Below are positions 23,940-33,303 of a stretch of 64,000 nucleotides of DNA, in pieces. Position numbers and translations under genes: made by a program. The stretch spans positions 93,819 through 157,818 of the forward strand of contig PHBU01000013.1 in NCBI GenBank assembly GCA_002840685.1, given 5' to 3'. Below the pieces are notes generated by a model, which saw only the letters and a program-made list of their open reading frames with translations, was not told the DNA's origin and did not search any database. Within the stretch, counting starts at the first letter, position 1. Each line of letters begins with the position of its first letter. The stretch comes from Chloroflexi bacterium HGW-Chloroflexi-6 (lineage in GTDB: Bacteria; Chloroflexota; Anaerolineae; Anaerolineales; Villigracilaceae).

Positions 23940-25303
23940 ATATCCAGCCTCAGCACCTGGCGCGTATTCTCTGTAACCTTGAAACGCTCGCCCATGCGCA
24001 GACCCGGGATCCAGGCAATCTCTTCCCCCACGCACACCACCGGCCAATGCTTTCTTAACCTTTTTGGGACTTTTAGATTCACGAACAGATCGGAGAGCCG
24101 CACCGTTTGATGGGGCATGCCCAACTGCTCGAACCTGTCTCCAGAGCGGAACGGGCGCAGCGAGAGCTTGCCAGCCGTTAAATCGGCATCCAGCGAAGCT
24201 GACCAGATGTCTGTGTGCTGCGACCAGTTGTCAGAAGTTGGCGTTCGATTTTCAGTGTTTAAGAGTTCGCAGGTTAAAACCCAGCCATGGCCAATCTCAT
24301 TCCGTCCGGGGGCAAGCGCCAGCGGCTCGCGGATTTGCGGGCGGTTCTTGGGCAAGCCTGCTTCGCCGGTCGCCAGATACAGGGTATCTGCTTCAAGTAT
24401 CGTCTTCAGCCCTCCGGCCAGATCCACAGGCTTGAGGCTGGCGGCTCGTTCGAGCGCGTCAAAATCGATATCGCGCAGACCGGGTTTCAGGGTAAAAGCG
24501 GCCCGTCGGAACAGGGTACGCCGCAGGGCTGCTGACATTTCGCGCAGTTGAAGCAGGTCGAAGGCGACAAATCCCTTGCCAGAGGCCGTAACAACCCTTA
24601 CCCAGACCGCGTTGGTCAGTTCGTTGAGCAGCTCATAATCGCCTTGCAACGCCAGGGCGTTTTTGGCCAGCGATTGTTTGATCTGCGGGTTATAGCTTTC
24701 AAGCAGGGGCAGCAGTTCATGGCGCAAACGGTTGCGGAAATAGGTTGTGTCGGCATTGCTGGCATCGGTCAGATACTGGATGCCGTTTTCACGGCAATAG
24801 GCTTCGGTTTGGGCGCGAGTCCAGTCGAGCAGGGGGCGCACCAGCGGGATTTCGGCGTCAAAAACGGGCAACAGGATGCGGGGCGGCATGCCTTTCAGCC
24901 CGGCAAGCCCCGCGCCGCGCAGGAAGTGCATCAGCACCGTCTCCGCCTGGTCGTCGGCCGTGTGACCGGTGGCGACAGCTTGTGCCCCGGCTTTGCGCGC
25001 TTCGCAGAACAGGAAGCGGTAACGCAGCTCCCGGGCCGCTTCTTCGATCGACAGGCCTTCGGCCCCGGCATGCGCCGCAACGTCAGCCGAATCGGTCACG
25101 AAGGGCAACCCCAACCCTTGGGCAATTTGCTGAACGTGAGCCACGTCTGCTTCCGCCTCGGGTCGCAAGCGATGATTAAACGAGGCCACAAGCAGCGGGT
25201 AGCCCGACCTGCGCAGGAAATGTAAAAGGGCCAAAGAATCTGCCCCGCCGGAAACCGCCACCACCAGCAACTCGTTCTGTTTTAATCCGCATTTTGCAAG
25301 CAT
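23924..25303 (-). CDS. tilS: tRNA(Ile)-lysidine synthetase
   Basis: Converts C34 of tRNA-Ile(CAU) to lysidine so that it reads AUA. 459 residues. PP-loop SGGADSLALLHF at about 19-30, the GHTADDQAETVLMHFLRG motif and FRNRLRHELLPLL fit TilS; the C-terminal substrate-binding domain ends in WPVVCVGEEIAWIPGLR. The ATG at 25303 is chosen because the open frame upstream runs into the neighbour's promoter; TTTAAT lies seven bases upstream, so the message may be leaderless. A segment near LLNTENRTPTSDNWSQHTD looks like an insertion relative to the family. Confidence 0.93.
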   Translation of the reverse strand: MLAKCGLKQNELLVVAVSGGADSLALLHFLRRSGYPLLVASFNHRLRPEAEADVAHVQQIAQGLGLPFVTDSADVAAHAGAEGLSIEEAARELRYRFLFCEARKAGAQAVATGHTADDQAETVLMHFLRGAGLAGLKGMPPRILLPVFDAEIPLVRPLLDWTRAQTEAYCRENGIQYLTDASNADTTYFRNRLRHELLPLLESYNPQIKQSLAKNALALQGDYELLNELTNAVWVRVVTASGKGFVAFDLLQLREMSAALRRTLFRRAAFTLKPGLRDIDFDALERAASLKPVDLAGGLKTILEADTLYLATGEAGLPKNRPQIREPLALAPGRNEIGHGWVLTCELLNTENRTPTSDNWSQHTDIWSASLDADLTAGKLSLRPFRSGDRFEQLGMPHQTVRLSDLFVNLKVPKRLRKHWPVVCVGEEIAWIPGLRMGERFKVTENTRQVLRLDIKKLP

Positions 25304-25373
25304 GCAGGTATTAAACCACGTTTGCCGGCAGGAGGGGGTAAAATAGGGGAATTCTTGAAAGTGAGGGACATTC

Positions 25374-26405
25374 ATGGCCGCTGAAACCGCTTTAGTATTA
25401 CGCCCAATGCGATTGGTTGAGTTATTGGACGCCGCTTTTCGCCTGTATCGACGCAACTTTTGGACCTTTGTGGGAATCATTGCACTGATACAAATTCCGG
25501 TTTCCCTGTTGAGCCTGTTACCACAAACTTTATTATTAAAGAGCCTCGACACATTGAACTCCGGGCAATTTTCTGCTGAATATTTTATAGGGCTGGGCCT
25601 CAGCTTCCTGGTTGGGATCGTGCAATTCTTCCTGGTCAGCGGTGTTGCCACCCTAACGCTAACGCGCGCCATTCTCTCGGCCTATGTAGGAGAGAAAACC
25701 AGCGTTTTCCAATCTTTCTCGAACGCCTGGCCAGTACTGATGCGTTTCATGAGTGTACTCGTGCTGATCGGGCTCTTGATGGTTGTTTTTTATATCTGGC
25801 TGCTCATCCCATGCGTCGGCTGGTTCTCAGGGCTGGGAATTTTATTGACGCTTTCGGCGGCCGTTCTGCCTTTTACCGTTCCGATCGTCATTCTCGAACG
25901 ACACAGTGCAACCGGGACGATTTCGCGATCCTGGGACCTGGTGCGGCGACGATTCTGGTGGGTGCTTGGCCTGATGGGGGTGCTGACCCTACTTAGCCTG
26001 GTCCTGACCGGCCCATCGATACTGCTAAGCTCGTTATCTCAGTCGGCTACACAGCTTGGGAGCCTGGGCAACCAGACCCTGACCAATACCATCATCCAGA
26101 GCGTGGTTGGGGTGCTGGCTTCGATCATAATTCTGCCGTTGAATTATGCGGTTGTTGTGCTGGCGTATTTCGACCTGCGCATCCGAACCGAAGGGATCGA
26201 TCTTTTCGTAAGCGCCAACGAGAGCGAAGGTAAGCCAATCAGCCTGGCAGATATTGCCGAAATGCCCACGGTAAAACACGGCACCAACCTGGTTAGCGGA
26301 ACAGAGATCGGTTATTTTGTCATCCTGACCCTGGCCGCCGCCCTTTTATATGCCATCTTTCTGGGAGTGGTAATGCTGATAATGGCCGGCAGTATGGCTC
26401 TTTAG
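25374..26405 (+). CDS. Multi-pass membrane protein, GPDPase membrane-domain-like
   Basis: 343 residues with about six transmembrane segments; opens LVLRPMRLVELLDAAFRLYR, a start typical of the glycerophosphoryl-diester-phosphodiesterase membrane-domain/YciC-like proteins, and has the internal RSWDLVRRRFWWVLG motif of that group. No catalytic domain. GAGGG lies before the ATG. It is the first gene of a plus-strand run with DUF4129, DUF4350, MoxR and DUF58 genes. Confidence 0.7.
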   Translation: MAAETALVLRPMRLVELLDAAFRLYRRNFWTFVGIIALIQIPVSLLSLLPQTLLLKSLDTLNSGQFSAEYFIGLGLSFLVGIVQFFLVSGVATLTLTRAILSAYVGEKTSVFQSFSNAWPVLMRFMSVLVLIGLLMVVFYIWLLIPCVGWFSGLGILLTLSAAVLPFTVPIVILERHSATGTISRSWDLVRRRFWWVLGLMGVLTLLSLVLTGPSILLSSLSQSATQLGSLGNQTLTNTIIQSVVGVLASIIILPLNYAVVVLAYFDLRIRTEGIDLFVSANESEGKPISLADIAEMPTVKHGTNLVSGTEIGYFVILTLAAALLYAIFLGVVMLIMAGSMAL

Positions 26406-26423
26406 CCGACCTATTTCAAAGCG

Positions 26424-27395
26424 ATGAATACCCGTCGGTTAACCTGCCTGGTTTTTTTTGCGGTTCTAGGATTGCTCTGGAGCTGGTTTCCCGCGCGCGC
26501 CGGGGATGAAACCGGCGTGCTCAGCGAAACAGAATATTGGCAACTGGTGACCGAAAGCCAGTCAACGCTCAAGCAACTCAAGGCCAGCAGCGGGGGCAAT
26601 CTTGACGAGCTGGAAAAATTGGCCGCGCGCTGGGAAACAGTCAACCAGGTACGCCTGGAAGACGGCAGCCTGATGTCAGTCGATAGTTCTGGCTGGGTTG
26701 CACTAATGCGTGCCGAGCCAGCCGACCTGAACCTGTTGCAAGACTTGTTCGACGCGCTGGAAGCAGAACGGAACGTGTTTGAACCCGCCAGCATGCCAGG
26801 CGAATCGCTCGAGATTTTGAAAGAAATCCTGGCGCGTCCCGAATACCAATCGCAAAACCGGATGCCCGACTGGTTGCAAAAACTAATCGATCGCTTCTGG
26901 AACTGGTTGTTTGACTTGTTTGGAGACGAACAAGAAAAAACCATCGTGGTTGGTGGCCCGGCATTCGATTTCATAAGTTTCGCAGCATTCTTTCTGATCG
27001 CCGGGATCCTGGCCTATACCCTCAACAGCCTGTTCTCTGACTTTGTCAGCGAATCATCCCTGGAAGCCGAAGCCGCTCACGAGGAACCCCTCAGCGCGCG
27101 GATGGCTCTCAGTCGCGCCGAAACTCTCTCAAAACAAGGGGATTACCGCAGCGCAGTACGCTTCCTGTATATTTCCGCGCTACTGATTCTGGATGAGCGC
27201 GGCTTGCTATTTTATGACCGCACCAAGACCAATCGCGAGTACTTACGCAATGTAGCAGACAATGCCAGGATCGCTGGTTTACTCAGAGATGTGATCACCG
27301 TTTTCGACCGGGTCTGGTACGGCTTCCAGCCCATGGACGAAGAAACCTATCAACGCTATGCGGCCCAGGTGCGCGAGTTGGAGAACCTGCAATGA
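26424..27395 (+). CDS. DUF4129 domain protein
   Basis: 323 residues: signal peptide (1-26, ending PARA), a helical extracytoplasmic region, a transmembrane segment near 180-205, and a cytoplasmic DUF4129 domain (SRAETLSKQGDYRSAVRFLY ... TNREYLRNV). DUF4129 proteins accompany MoxR/DUF58 modules; the role is unknown. The last four bases overlap the next start (ATGA). Confidence 0.8.
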   Translation: MNTRRLTCLVFFAVLGLLWSWFPARAGDETGVLSETEYWQLVTESQSTLKQLKASSGGNLDELEKLAARWETVNQVRLEDGSLMSVDSSGWVALMRAEPADLNLLQDLFDALEAERNVFEPASMPGESLEILKEILARPEYQSQNRMPDWLQKLIDRFWNWLFDLFGDEQEKTIVVGGPAFDFISFAAFFLIAGILAYTLNSLFSDFVSESSLEAEAAHEEPLSARMALSRAETLSKQGDYRSAVRFLYISALLILDERGLLFYDRTKTNREYLRNVADNARIAGLLRDVITVFDRVWYGFQPMDEETYQRYAAQVRELENLQ

Positions 27396-28540
27396 AGCCC
27401 CGGCGCGATATCTGGGTGGCGGTTGCCCTGCTGGTCGTACTGGTACTGGTGACCATTGCAGCCGGCATTCAGGAAAACCGACAGGCTGAGAAGCCGGCCT
27501 ATTCCAGCCTATCTCCCCAAGCGAATGGAGCCCTGGCCCTGCGCGATTGGTTGACTGGTATGGGCTATCAAACCCTGCCGGATGGCCTGGTGGTTTTTGC
27601 ACCTCCGGCTGAAGCGCGCCTGATTTTTGTTCTGGAGCCTTTTGATGTGATTGAAGATGAAATCTCGCTCCTGGACGAATGGGTGCAGCGCGGGAATACG
27701 CTGGTCATCAGCGGAGTTGGCCCGGGAGCAAGATTGTTCGCGCACTATTATCAGTTTTCAATGCAAATTTCGGCCACTCCAATGCCACGAATGTTTTTTC
27801 AAAATCCGCTCCTGGCTTCATCGATGGCAAACAAAGCGGTTAATTTGAACACAGAATATGTGCTTGTCGCATCGCGCAACGAGTATGTTGCCCATCTTGG
27901 CCATGGCGACCAGCCCGTATTGGTTTCTTTCCGACAAGGCCGGGGGCAGGTAATTCTTTCAAGTGCGCCATACATGTTTAGCAACCGGGGCTTGAAAGAA
28001 ACCGGCATGCCCGAACTAACGCTCAACACCCTGCGCCTGGCTGAGAATAATGGGCCGGTCTGGTTTGACGAGTGGCACCATGGCCTGCGCGGCATCAACA
28101 CAGAAGTCAGCGGGCCAACCCAATGGCTGGCCCGGACACCGATCGGCCATGCCCTGCTATTTGTGGCCGGGGTGATCTTTCTCGGCCTGTTACTGCAAGG
28201 GCGCTTATTTGGCCGGCCAGTGCCGCCCACCCATGAAATACGCCGCCGCGCGCCGCTTGAATATATCCGCGCAATTGCAAACCTGGGCCGTCGCGCCGGC
28301 CATCGCCGCGATGTTATGGCCCAATACTACGCTGCGCTCAAACGCGGCCTGGGCAAACGCTATCGACTTGACCCAACCCTGCCAGACCAGGAGTACGTTG
28401 CGCTGCTGGGAAAATATAATCCGACCATAGATCAGGCTGTCTTGCTGGAATTGCTGGCAAACCTGCAGAAAGACCATCCTGGCGAAGCAGAAATGGTCAA
28501 ACTGGCCTCCGAAACAGCGGAATGGCTCAAAAACAAATAA
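27392..28540 (+). CDS. DUF4350 domain protein
   Basis: 382 residues: an N-terminal membrane anchor (8-26), an extracytoplasmic domain resembling DUF4350 (GALALRDWLTGMGYQTLPDG, later ISLLDEWVQRGNTLVISG), a second transmembrane segment near 250-270, then a cytoplasmic helical tail. Coupled to the DUF4129 gene and followed nine bases later by the MoxR gene. Confidence 0.8.
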   Translation: MKPRRDIWVAVALLVVLVLVTIAAGIQENRQAEKPAYSSLSPQANGALALRDWLTGMGYQTLPDGLVVFAPPAEARLIFVLEPFDVIEDEISLLDEWVQRGNTLVISGVGPGARLFAHYYQFSMQISATPMPRMFFQNPLLASSMANKAVNLNTEYVLVASRNEYVAHLGHGDQPVLVSFRQGRGQVILSSAPYMFSNRGLKETGMPELTLNTLRLAENNGPVWFDEWHHGLRGINTEVSGPTQWLARTPIGHALLFVAGVIFLGLLLQGRLFGRPVPPTHEIRRRAPLEYIRAIANLGRRAGHRRDVMAQYYAALKRGLGKRYRLDPTLPDQEYVALLGKYNPTIDQAVLLELLANLQKDHPGEAEMVKLASETAEWLKNK

Positions 28541-28549
28541 GGAGATTGC

Positions 28550-29506
28550 ATGAATACATCCGACATTCGCGCCATTTACGAAGCCCTGCGCGCCGAATCT
28601 GGCAAAGTGCTGGTCGGCCTGGATGAACCCTTTGAGCTTCTGGCCGTTGCCCTGTTCACCGGCGGTCATGTCCTGCTCGAAGGCGTCCCCGGCACAGCCA
28701 AGACCCTGATGGCAAAAACCCTGGCGCACATGGTACAGGCCCAATTTACACGGGTCCAATTCACCCCAGACTTGATGCCATCTGACATTCTCGGCACGAG
28801 TGTTTTCGACATGAACTCCAGCCGCTTCTACCTGAAAAAAGGCCCCATCTTCACCCAATTCCTGCTGGCCGATGAAATCAACCGTGCCCCGGCAAAAACC
28901 CAGGCAGCCTTGCTGGAAGCCATGGAAGAACGCCAGGTCAACCTGGATGGTGAACGCCACGAACTGGGCAAGCCCTTTATGGTGATCGCCACCCAGAACC
29001 CAATCGAATATGAAGGCACCTATCCGCTGCCCGAAGCCCAGTTGGACCGTTTCATGTTCAAAATCCTGGTGTCTTATTCCGATATCGAACATGAAATCGA
29101 GATCATGCGCCGCTACCACCTCGGCTTCGATGCCCACGATCTGGCCAGCGCCCAACTCAAACCGGTCTTGAGCGCAGAACAAGTCATGCAGATCCGTCAG
29201 GAACTGCGGCAAGTGGTTGTCGAGGAGGGCATCCTGCGCTATGTGGCCCAGATCAACGCCGCCAGCCGCCAATCGCCCGACATTGTGCTCGGAGCGAGCG
29301 CCCGCGCCGCCACCCATGTTCTACTGGCATCCAAAACCCTGGCCGCCATTCAAGGACGCGATTTCGTTATCCCCGATGATGTCAAAACCATCGTGCCGCC
29401 GGTCTATCGCCACCGCATCCTGCTCAAACCCGAGGCGGAAATCGAAGGGCTGGATGCAGACGCCGTTATCCAGCGTTTGCTCAACCAGGTTGAAGTTCCC
29501 CGCTAA
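28550..29506 (+). CDS. MoxR family AAA+ ATPase
   Basis: 318 residues. Walker A GVPGTAKT (about 46-53), Walker B LLADEINRAPAKTQ, sensor-1 ATQNPIEYEGTYPLPEAQLD and the C-terminal lid with arginine-rich RAATH. MoxR ATPases act as chaperones for metal insertion or maturation of von Willebrand-type complexes; here the partner would be the DUF58 protein encoded next. AAGGAG precedes the ATG. Confidence 0.93.
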   Translation: MNTSDIRAIYEALRAESGKVLVGLDEPFELLAVALFTGGHVLLEGVPGTAKTLMAKTLAHMVQAQFTRVQFTPDLMPSDILGTSVFDMNSSRFYLKKGPIFTQFLLADEINRAPAKTQAALLEAMEERQVNLDGERHELGKPFMVIATQNPIEYEGTYPLPEAQLDRFMFKILVSYSDIEHEIEIMRRYHLGFDAHDLASAQLKPVLSAEQVMQIRQELRQVVVEEGILRYVAQINAASRQSPDIVLGASARAATHVLLASKTLAAIQGRDFVIPDDVKTIVPPVYRHRILLKPEAEIEGLDADAVIQRLLNQVEVPR

Positions 29507-29517
29507 AGCAGCCCGGC

Positions 29518-30828
29518 ATGCTCCCTACCCTGCGCGGAATCCTGTTTCTACTGCTGGCGGCCCCCCTGATGGCGCTTGCCACCTGGCTACCCGTCTTCAA
29601 GTGGCTGGCCTGGGGTTATATCGTTGTGGCCCTGATCGTTTTTGGGCTGGACTGGCGATTCTCAGGCCCGGTAACGCGCTTTGATGTGCGCCGCATCCAC
29701 GAGCCGCGTTTGTCGCTGGGAGCAGAAAACCCGATCCGCTTGGAAATCCACAACCGCACTGCGCGCCTGATCAACTTCGAGGTACGAGACGAAGCCCCGG
29801 AACAGTTCCAAATTGAAACGCGCACCCTGCAGGGCCAGGCCAATCCGCGCTCGACCTGGCGCGGACAGTACCATGTACGCCCGCTACGGCGCGGCGACTA
29901 TCATTTTGGCGATCTGCACCTGCGCTGGCGCAGTCCGCTGGGCCTGCTGCTGCGCCAGGGGCGCATTCCTGCCACCGAACAGGTCAAGGTATTCCCAAAC
30001 CTGCTCGACGTGCGCCGCTACGATCTGCTGCTGCGCCGCAACCGCCTGCAAGAGATGGGACTGCGTCACAGCCGTATGTTTGGCGAGGGCACCGAATTCG
30101 AGCGCATGCGTGAATACCTGCCCGACGATGAATTCAGGCGCATCAACTGGAAAGCCAGCGCCCGCCGCAGACGGCCGGTGACGATGGAATACCAGACCGA
30201 ACGCAGCCAGAATGTGATTGCGGTGATAGACTGCGGGCGCATGATGCAAAGCCCGGTGGCTGATATCGCCAAATTGGATTACGTGGTCAACGCTTCGCTG
30301 TTTCTGTCTTATGTTGCCACCGGCAAAGGCGACCGGGTCGGGATGATGACCTTCGCCGACAGTGTCATGCACTATCTCAGCCCCAAGCAAGGCCGCGGGC
30401 AGTTCTACCGCATGTTGGAAGTGCTCTACGCCGTTGAGCCCCAGCCGGTTGAACCGGATTACAGGCGCGCCATGTCTTACCTGGCGGTCAAACAACGCCG
30501 CCGCTCGCTGGTCATCGTTTTCACCGATCTGAGCAGTGGAACGAGCATGAACGCGTTGGTCGGGCAGGTTTCGCTGCTGGCTCGCTCCAACCTGACGCTG
30601 GTCGTTACGATCAGCGACCCAGATGTGTATGCATCCGCACACCAAAAACCACAAACATCCCAAAATGTTTACGAGCGCGCCGCTGCCGCGCAACTCCTGG
30701 ATGAACGCCGCATCACCATCGAAACGTTACAGCGCCGAGGGGTGCTAACACTGGATGTTCCAGCCAACCAGCTTTCAATTGCGGTGATTAATCGTTATCT
30801 CGAACTGAAGGGAAGAATGCAGTTGTAG
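29518..30828 (+). CDS. DUF58 domain protein
   Basis: 436 residues: two N-terminal transmembrane segments (about 4-42), a beta-rich region, then the DUF58 core with MREYLPDDEFRRINWKASAR, followed by a von Willebrand-like fold (VIAVIDCGRMM, FTDLSSGTSM). Partner of MoxR in many genomes. Its last 41 bases overlap the 3' end of the convergent SpoIIM-like gene. Confidence 0.88.
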   Translation: MLPTLRGILFLLLAAPLMALATWLPVFKWLAWGYIVVALIVFGLDWRFSGPVTRFDVRRIHEPRLSLGAENPIRLEIHNRTARLINFEVRDEAPEQFQIETRTLQGQANPRSTWRGQYHVRPLRRGDYHFGDLHLRWRSPLGLLLRQGRIPATEQVKVFPNLLDVRRYDLLLRRNRLQEMGLRHSRMFGEGTEFERMREYLPDDEFRRINWKASARRRRPVTMEYQTERSQNVIAVIDCGRMMQSPVADIAKLDYVVNASLFLSYVATGKGDRVGMMTFADSVMHYLSPKQGRGQFYRMLEVLYAVEPQPVEPDYRRAMSYLAVKQRRRSLVIVFTDLSSGTSMNALVGQVSLLARSNLTLVVTISDPDVYASAHQKPQTSQNVYERAAAAQLLDERRITIETLQRRGVLTLDVPANQLSIAVINRYLELKGRMQL

Positions 30829-31801
30829 CCCGTTTTGGCCGGCCAGTTTCACGTCCGGACAGGAACAAATAAGCATAGAAGAGAAGGCCGCTCAAAATTC
30901 CGACTCCCCACTTGAAAAACGGGGATATGTTATCCGCCGGGGAAATAAACCCCTCGATCATCCCGGCCAAAACCAGCATTGGCACCGCGCCAAGCAACAG
31001 CTTGACAGCATCCTGCGCAGCGGCGGTCAGGGCATCGCGCCGTCGCATCAGCCCCGGTCGCAGGATGGCCCAGCCCAACATCAGGCCTGAACCGCCCGCC
31101 ATGAAGATAACGCTCAATTCGAGCACACCATGCCCGATCACAAAGTTCCACAATTCCCAGCCGACCCCATGATACGCCGTCAGACCGGTCAGGCCGCCCA
31201 GAATCAAACCGTTGAAAATCATCACCCAGACCGTCATCAACCCGGCGGTCATTCCGCTGGCAAAGGCCAGAAACGACACGCGAATATTATTCTGCATAAT
31301 GAACGAAGAAGCATAAGGGCGCTCATTGACCGGGATATTCACCCACAATTCACGCTCCTCGATCGTTGGGATCAAAGACTGGATTTCGACCGGCAAAAGC
31401 CAGCGCGCAGTTTGCGGCGCGAAGAAAATAGCCAGCCCCGTTGCCAGGGCCGGAATAATAAATAGCAGGGCTGCAACCAGCGTAAACGGCAGGGTTTTGC
31501 GAAACAGGCGTGGGAATCCCTGCAGGGCAAACGCCAGCAGGCGGTTGGTTTGCAGCGGTTCATCACGGTAGATAACCGAGTGGGCGCGCCCAACCAGTTG
31601 GTTCAGGTAACCCGTCACCTGGTGGCGTGGAAAATCACGTTGGGCCATCGCCAAGTCCGAGGTTGCCTGGCGATACAAGCGTCCCAATAACTGTACGTCT
31701 TCGGGAGAGATGGAATCAATCTTTCGCTGGCCACGTTCGGTTAGCGAACTCAAAGCCACCCAGTTTTCTTTTTGCGCGTTATAGAGTTCGTCAGGCCGCA
31801 T
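30788..31801 (-). CDS. SpoIIM-like membrane protein
   Basis: 337 residues of the stage II sporulation protein M family: a cytosolic helical N-terminus of about 100 residues then about six transmembrane segments, with NNIRVSFLAFASGMTAGL and GHGVLELSVIFMAGGSGLML as the family core. In non-sporulating bacteria this family travels with RDD and MoxR/DUF58 genes, as here, so no sporulation is implied. It is divergent from the RDD gene. Confidence 0.85.
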   Translation of the reverse strand: MRPDELYNAQKENWVALSSLTERGQRKIDSISPEDVQLLGRLYRQATSDLAMAQRDFPRHQVTGYLNQLVGRAHSVIYRDEPLQTNRLLAFALQGFPRLFRKTLPFTLVAALLFIIPALATGLAIFFAPQTARWLLPVEIQSLIPTIEERELWVNIPVNERPYASSFIMQNNIRVSFLAFASGMTAGLMTVWVMIFNGLILGGLTGLTAYHGVGWELWNFVIGHGVLELSVIFMAGGSGLMLGWAILRPGLMRRRDALTAAAQDAVKLLLGAVPMLVLAGMIEGFISPADNISPFFKWGVGILSGLLFYAYLFLSGRETGRPKRATTAFFPSVRDND

Positions 31802-31863
31802 TGTTTACCACCAAGATGCTGTAAAATGGATTGAAATTCACACAGAACGGTTTAATTATAACC

Positions 31864-32646
31864 ATGAACCAGACAGATGAAATACTTTCGATCGATACCC
31901 CTGAAAATGTTGTCTTTGACTATAGCCTGGCCGGGTTAGGATCACGTTTTCTGGCTGCCCTGGTGGATACACTGTTCATTGGGCTGCTCCAAGTTGTGAC
32001 CTTGCTGCCGATACTATACCTGCTCTTTCAGGATAATTTTTTTAGCGAAGAAACAAGCGCCTGGGCGATCGGCCTGCTCGGCCTGGTATCTTTTGTCTTT
32101 CTGTGGGGATATTACATTCTGTTCGAGGTGATCTGGAACGGCCAATCGCCTGGCAAACGCATGGTGGGGATTCGGGTCATCCGCCGCGACGGAACACCCG
32201 TCACACTGACCGAAGTGCTGATCCGAAACCTGGTGCGCATCGTGGATATGCTGCCTACCGCTTACGGGGTTGGCGTGGTCGCCATGTTTATAGATAAATA
32301 CTCGCGCCGCCTGGGCGACATGGCCGCCGGAACACTGGTCATCCACGACAGTGGACCATTATCCATGGAAAACATGTCTCCTCAGCGCGACTCTCAAACC
32401 CTGGCGAGTCTGGCCCAACCAGACCTGCTCGACTTTCCGGTAGCGCAATTAACCAACTCTGACCTGCAATTTCTGGAAGAATATATTGACCGACGCCACA
32501 GCCTGCCAAACCGGCTCGAACTGGGCAGGCAAGTTCTGAAAAGACTCTACACCCGGGTGGGCACGCCAGAACACCCACTACCTGAACAACCAGACCTGTT
32601 ATTAAATGCGATTATGAAGGCTGCACGCGCCAAAAACACAGAATAG
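31864..32646 (+). CDS. RDD family membrane protein
   Basis: 260 residues: RDD domain with three to four transmembrane segments (about 15-160; motifs GLGSRFLAALVDTLFIG, GQSPGKRMVGIRVIRRDG, RRLGDMAAGTLVI), then a soluble helical C-terminus. The start at 31864 begins MNQTDEIL; TTTAAT seven bases upstream and no ribosome site suggest a leaderless message, while the frame upstream opens with TTG and is not used. It forms a pair with the next gene. Confidence 0.88.
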   Translation: MNQTDEILSIDTPENVVFDYSLAGLGSRFLAALVDTLFIGLLQVVTLLPILYLLFQDNFFSEETSAWAIGLLGLVSFVFLWGYYILFEVIWNGQSPGKRMVGIRVIRRDGTPVTLTEVLIRNLVRIVDMLPTAYGVGVVAMFIDKYSRRLGDMAAGTLVIHDSGPLSMENMSPQRDSQTLASLAQPDLLDFPVAQLTNSDLQFLEEYIDRRHSLPNRLELGRQVLKRLYTRVGTPEHPLPEQPDLLLNAIMKAARAKNTE

Positions 32647-32655
32647 GAGAATCTG

Positions 32656-33243
32656 ATGAACAAAAAACAAACCATAATAGTAATCGGCATCCTGGTTTTA
32701 GCCTGTTGTTGTGTGGCGGCCCTGGCACTGGCTGGGTTTAATTATTTAGGAACCAGTATTGGCAGCACGATCGAAAATGCCGACGACCCTGAGAGCGTTG
32801 CCCGTATTGCCAGCTCGATCGCGGATTACGATGTCCCGGCTGGGTATGAGCAAAAAGCCTTTGAAATGCTTTCGATAAAATACGTTTTTATGACCCCAGC
32901 CAATGGGGGTGCCCCGCTCATTATGCTGATGCAGTTCCCCCCAAATATAGCCAGAAACCAGGAGGAAATGCAAAAGGAAATGGAACGCGCGATGGCCCGT
33001 CAAAGTGGGCAGGTTTCGACAGCGATGAAAGTCGTGGATGAAAAAACCTATACCATTCGCGAGCAAGAAGTTCGGGCAACCATTATGGAAGGGGAAACTG
33101 AAGTTGAGGGCGGCACGATTGTCACGCGCCAAATGATCGTTGTCTTCCAGGGTAAGACAGGCGTGGCCGCCCTGATGTTCCTGGGCTCGAAAGATGGCTG
33201 GGATCAGGAAAAAATCGACTCTTTCGTTGAATCGCTTCGCTAA
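32656..33243 (+). CDS. Membrane-anchored protein of unknown function
   Basis: 195 residues with an N-terminal anchor (8-30) containing ACCCV, then an extracytoplasmic domain ending in a Gln/Met-rich helical part (NQEEMQKEMERAMARQ) and beta-rich C-terminus. AGGAGA precedes the ATG ten bases after the RDD stop. No family is recognised; the end of the plus-strand operon. Confidence 0.65.
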   Translation: MNKKQTIIVIGILVLACCCVAALALAGFNYLGTSIGSTIENADDPESVARIASSIADYDVPAGYEQKAFEMLSIKYVFMTPANGGAPLIMLMQFPPNIARNQEEMQKEMERAMARQSGQVSTAMKVVDEKTYTIREQEVRATIMEGETEVEGGTIVTRQMIVVFQGKTGVAALMFLGSKDGWDQEKIDSFVESLR

Positions 33244-33257
33244 ATTCAGCAGCGCTA

Positions 33258-33303
33258 AAACAGGGACGGGCAGGGATTAAATTCCTACCCGTTCCTGTTT
33301 TTT
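33258..33303. terminator. Terminator between convergent genes
   Basis: Imperfect long stem AAACAGGGACGGGCAGG/CCTACCCGTTCCTGTTT (G-U pairs in RNA) followed by a T-run on the plus strand; the stop codon of the esterase gene overlaps its end. Confidence 0.8.

Noticed and set aside
30788..31801. Sporulation gene
   Set aside because: SpoIIM-like proteins are widespread in non-sporulating bacteria beside RDD and DUF58 genes; nothing else here is sporulation-related.
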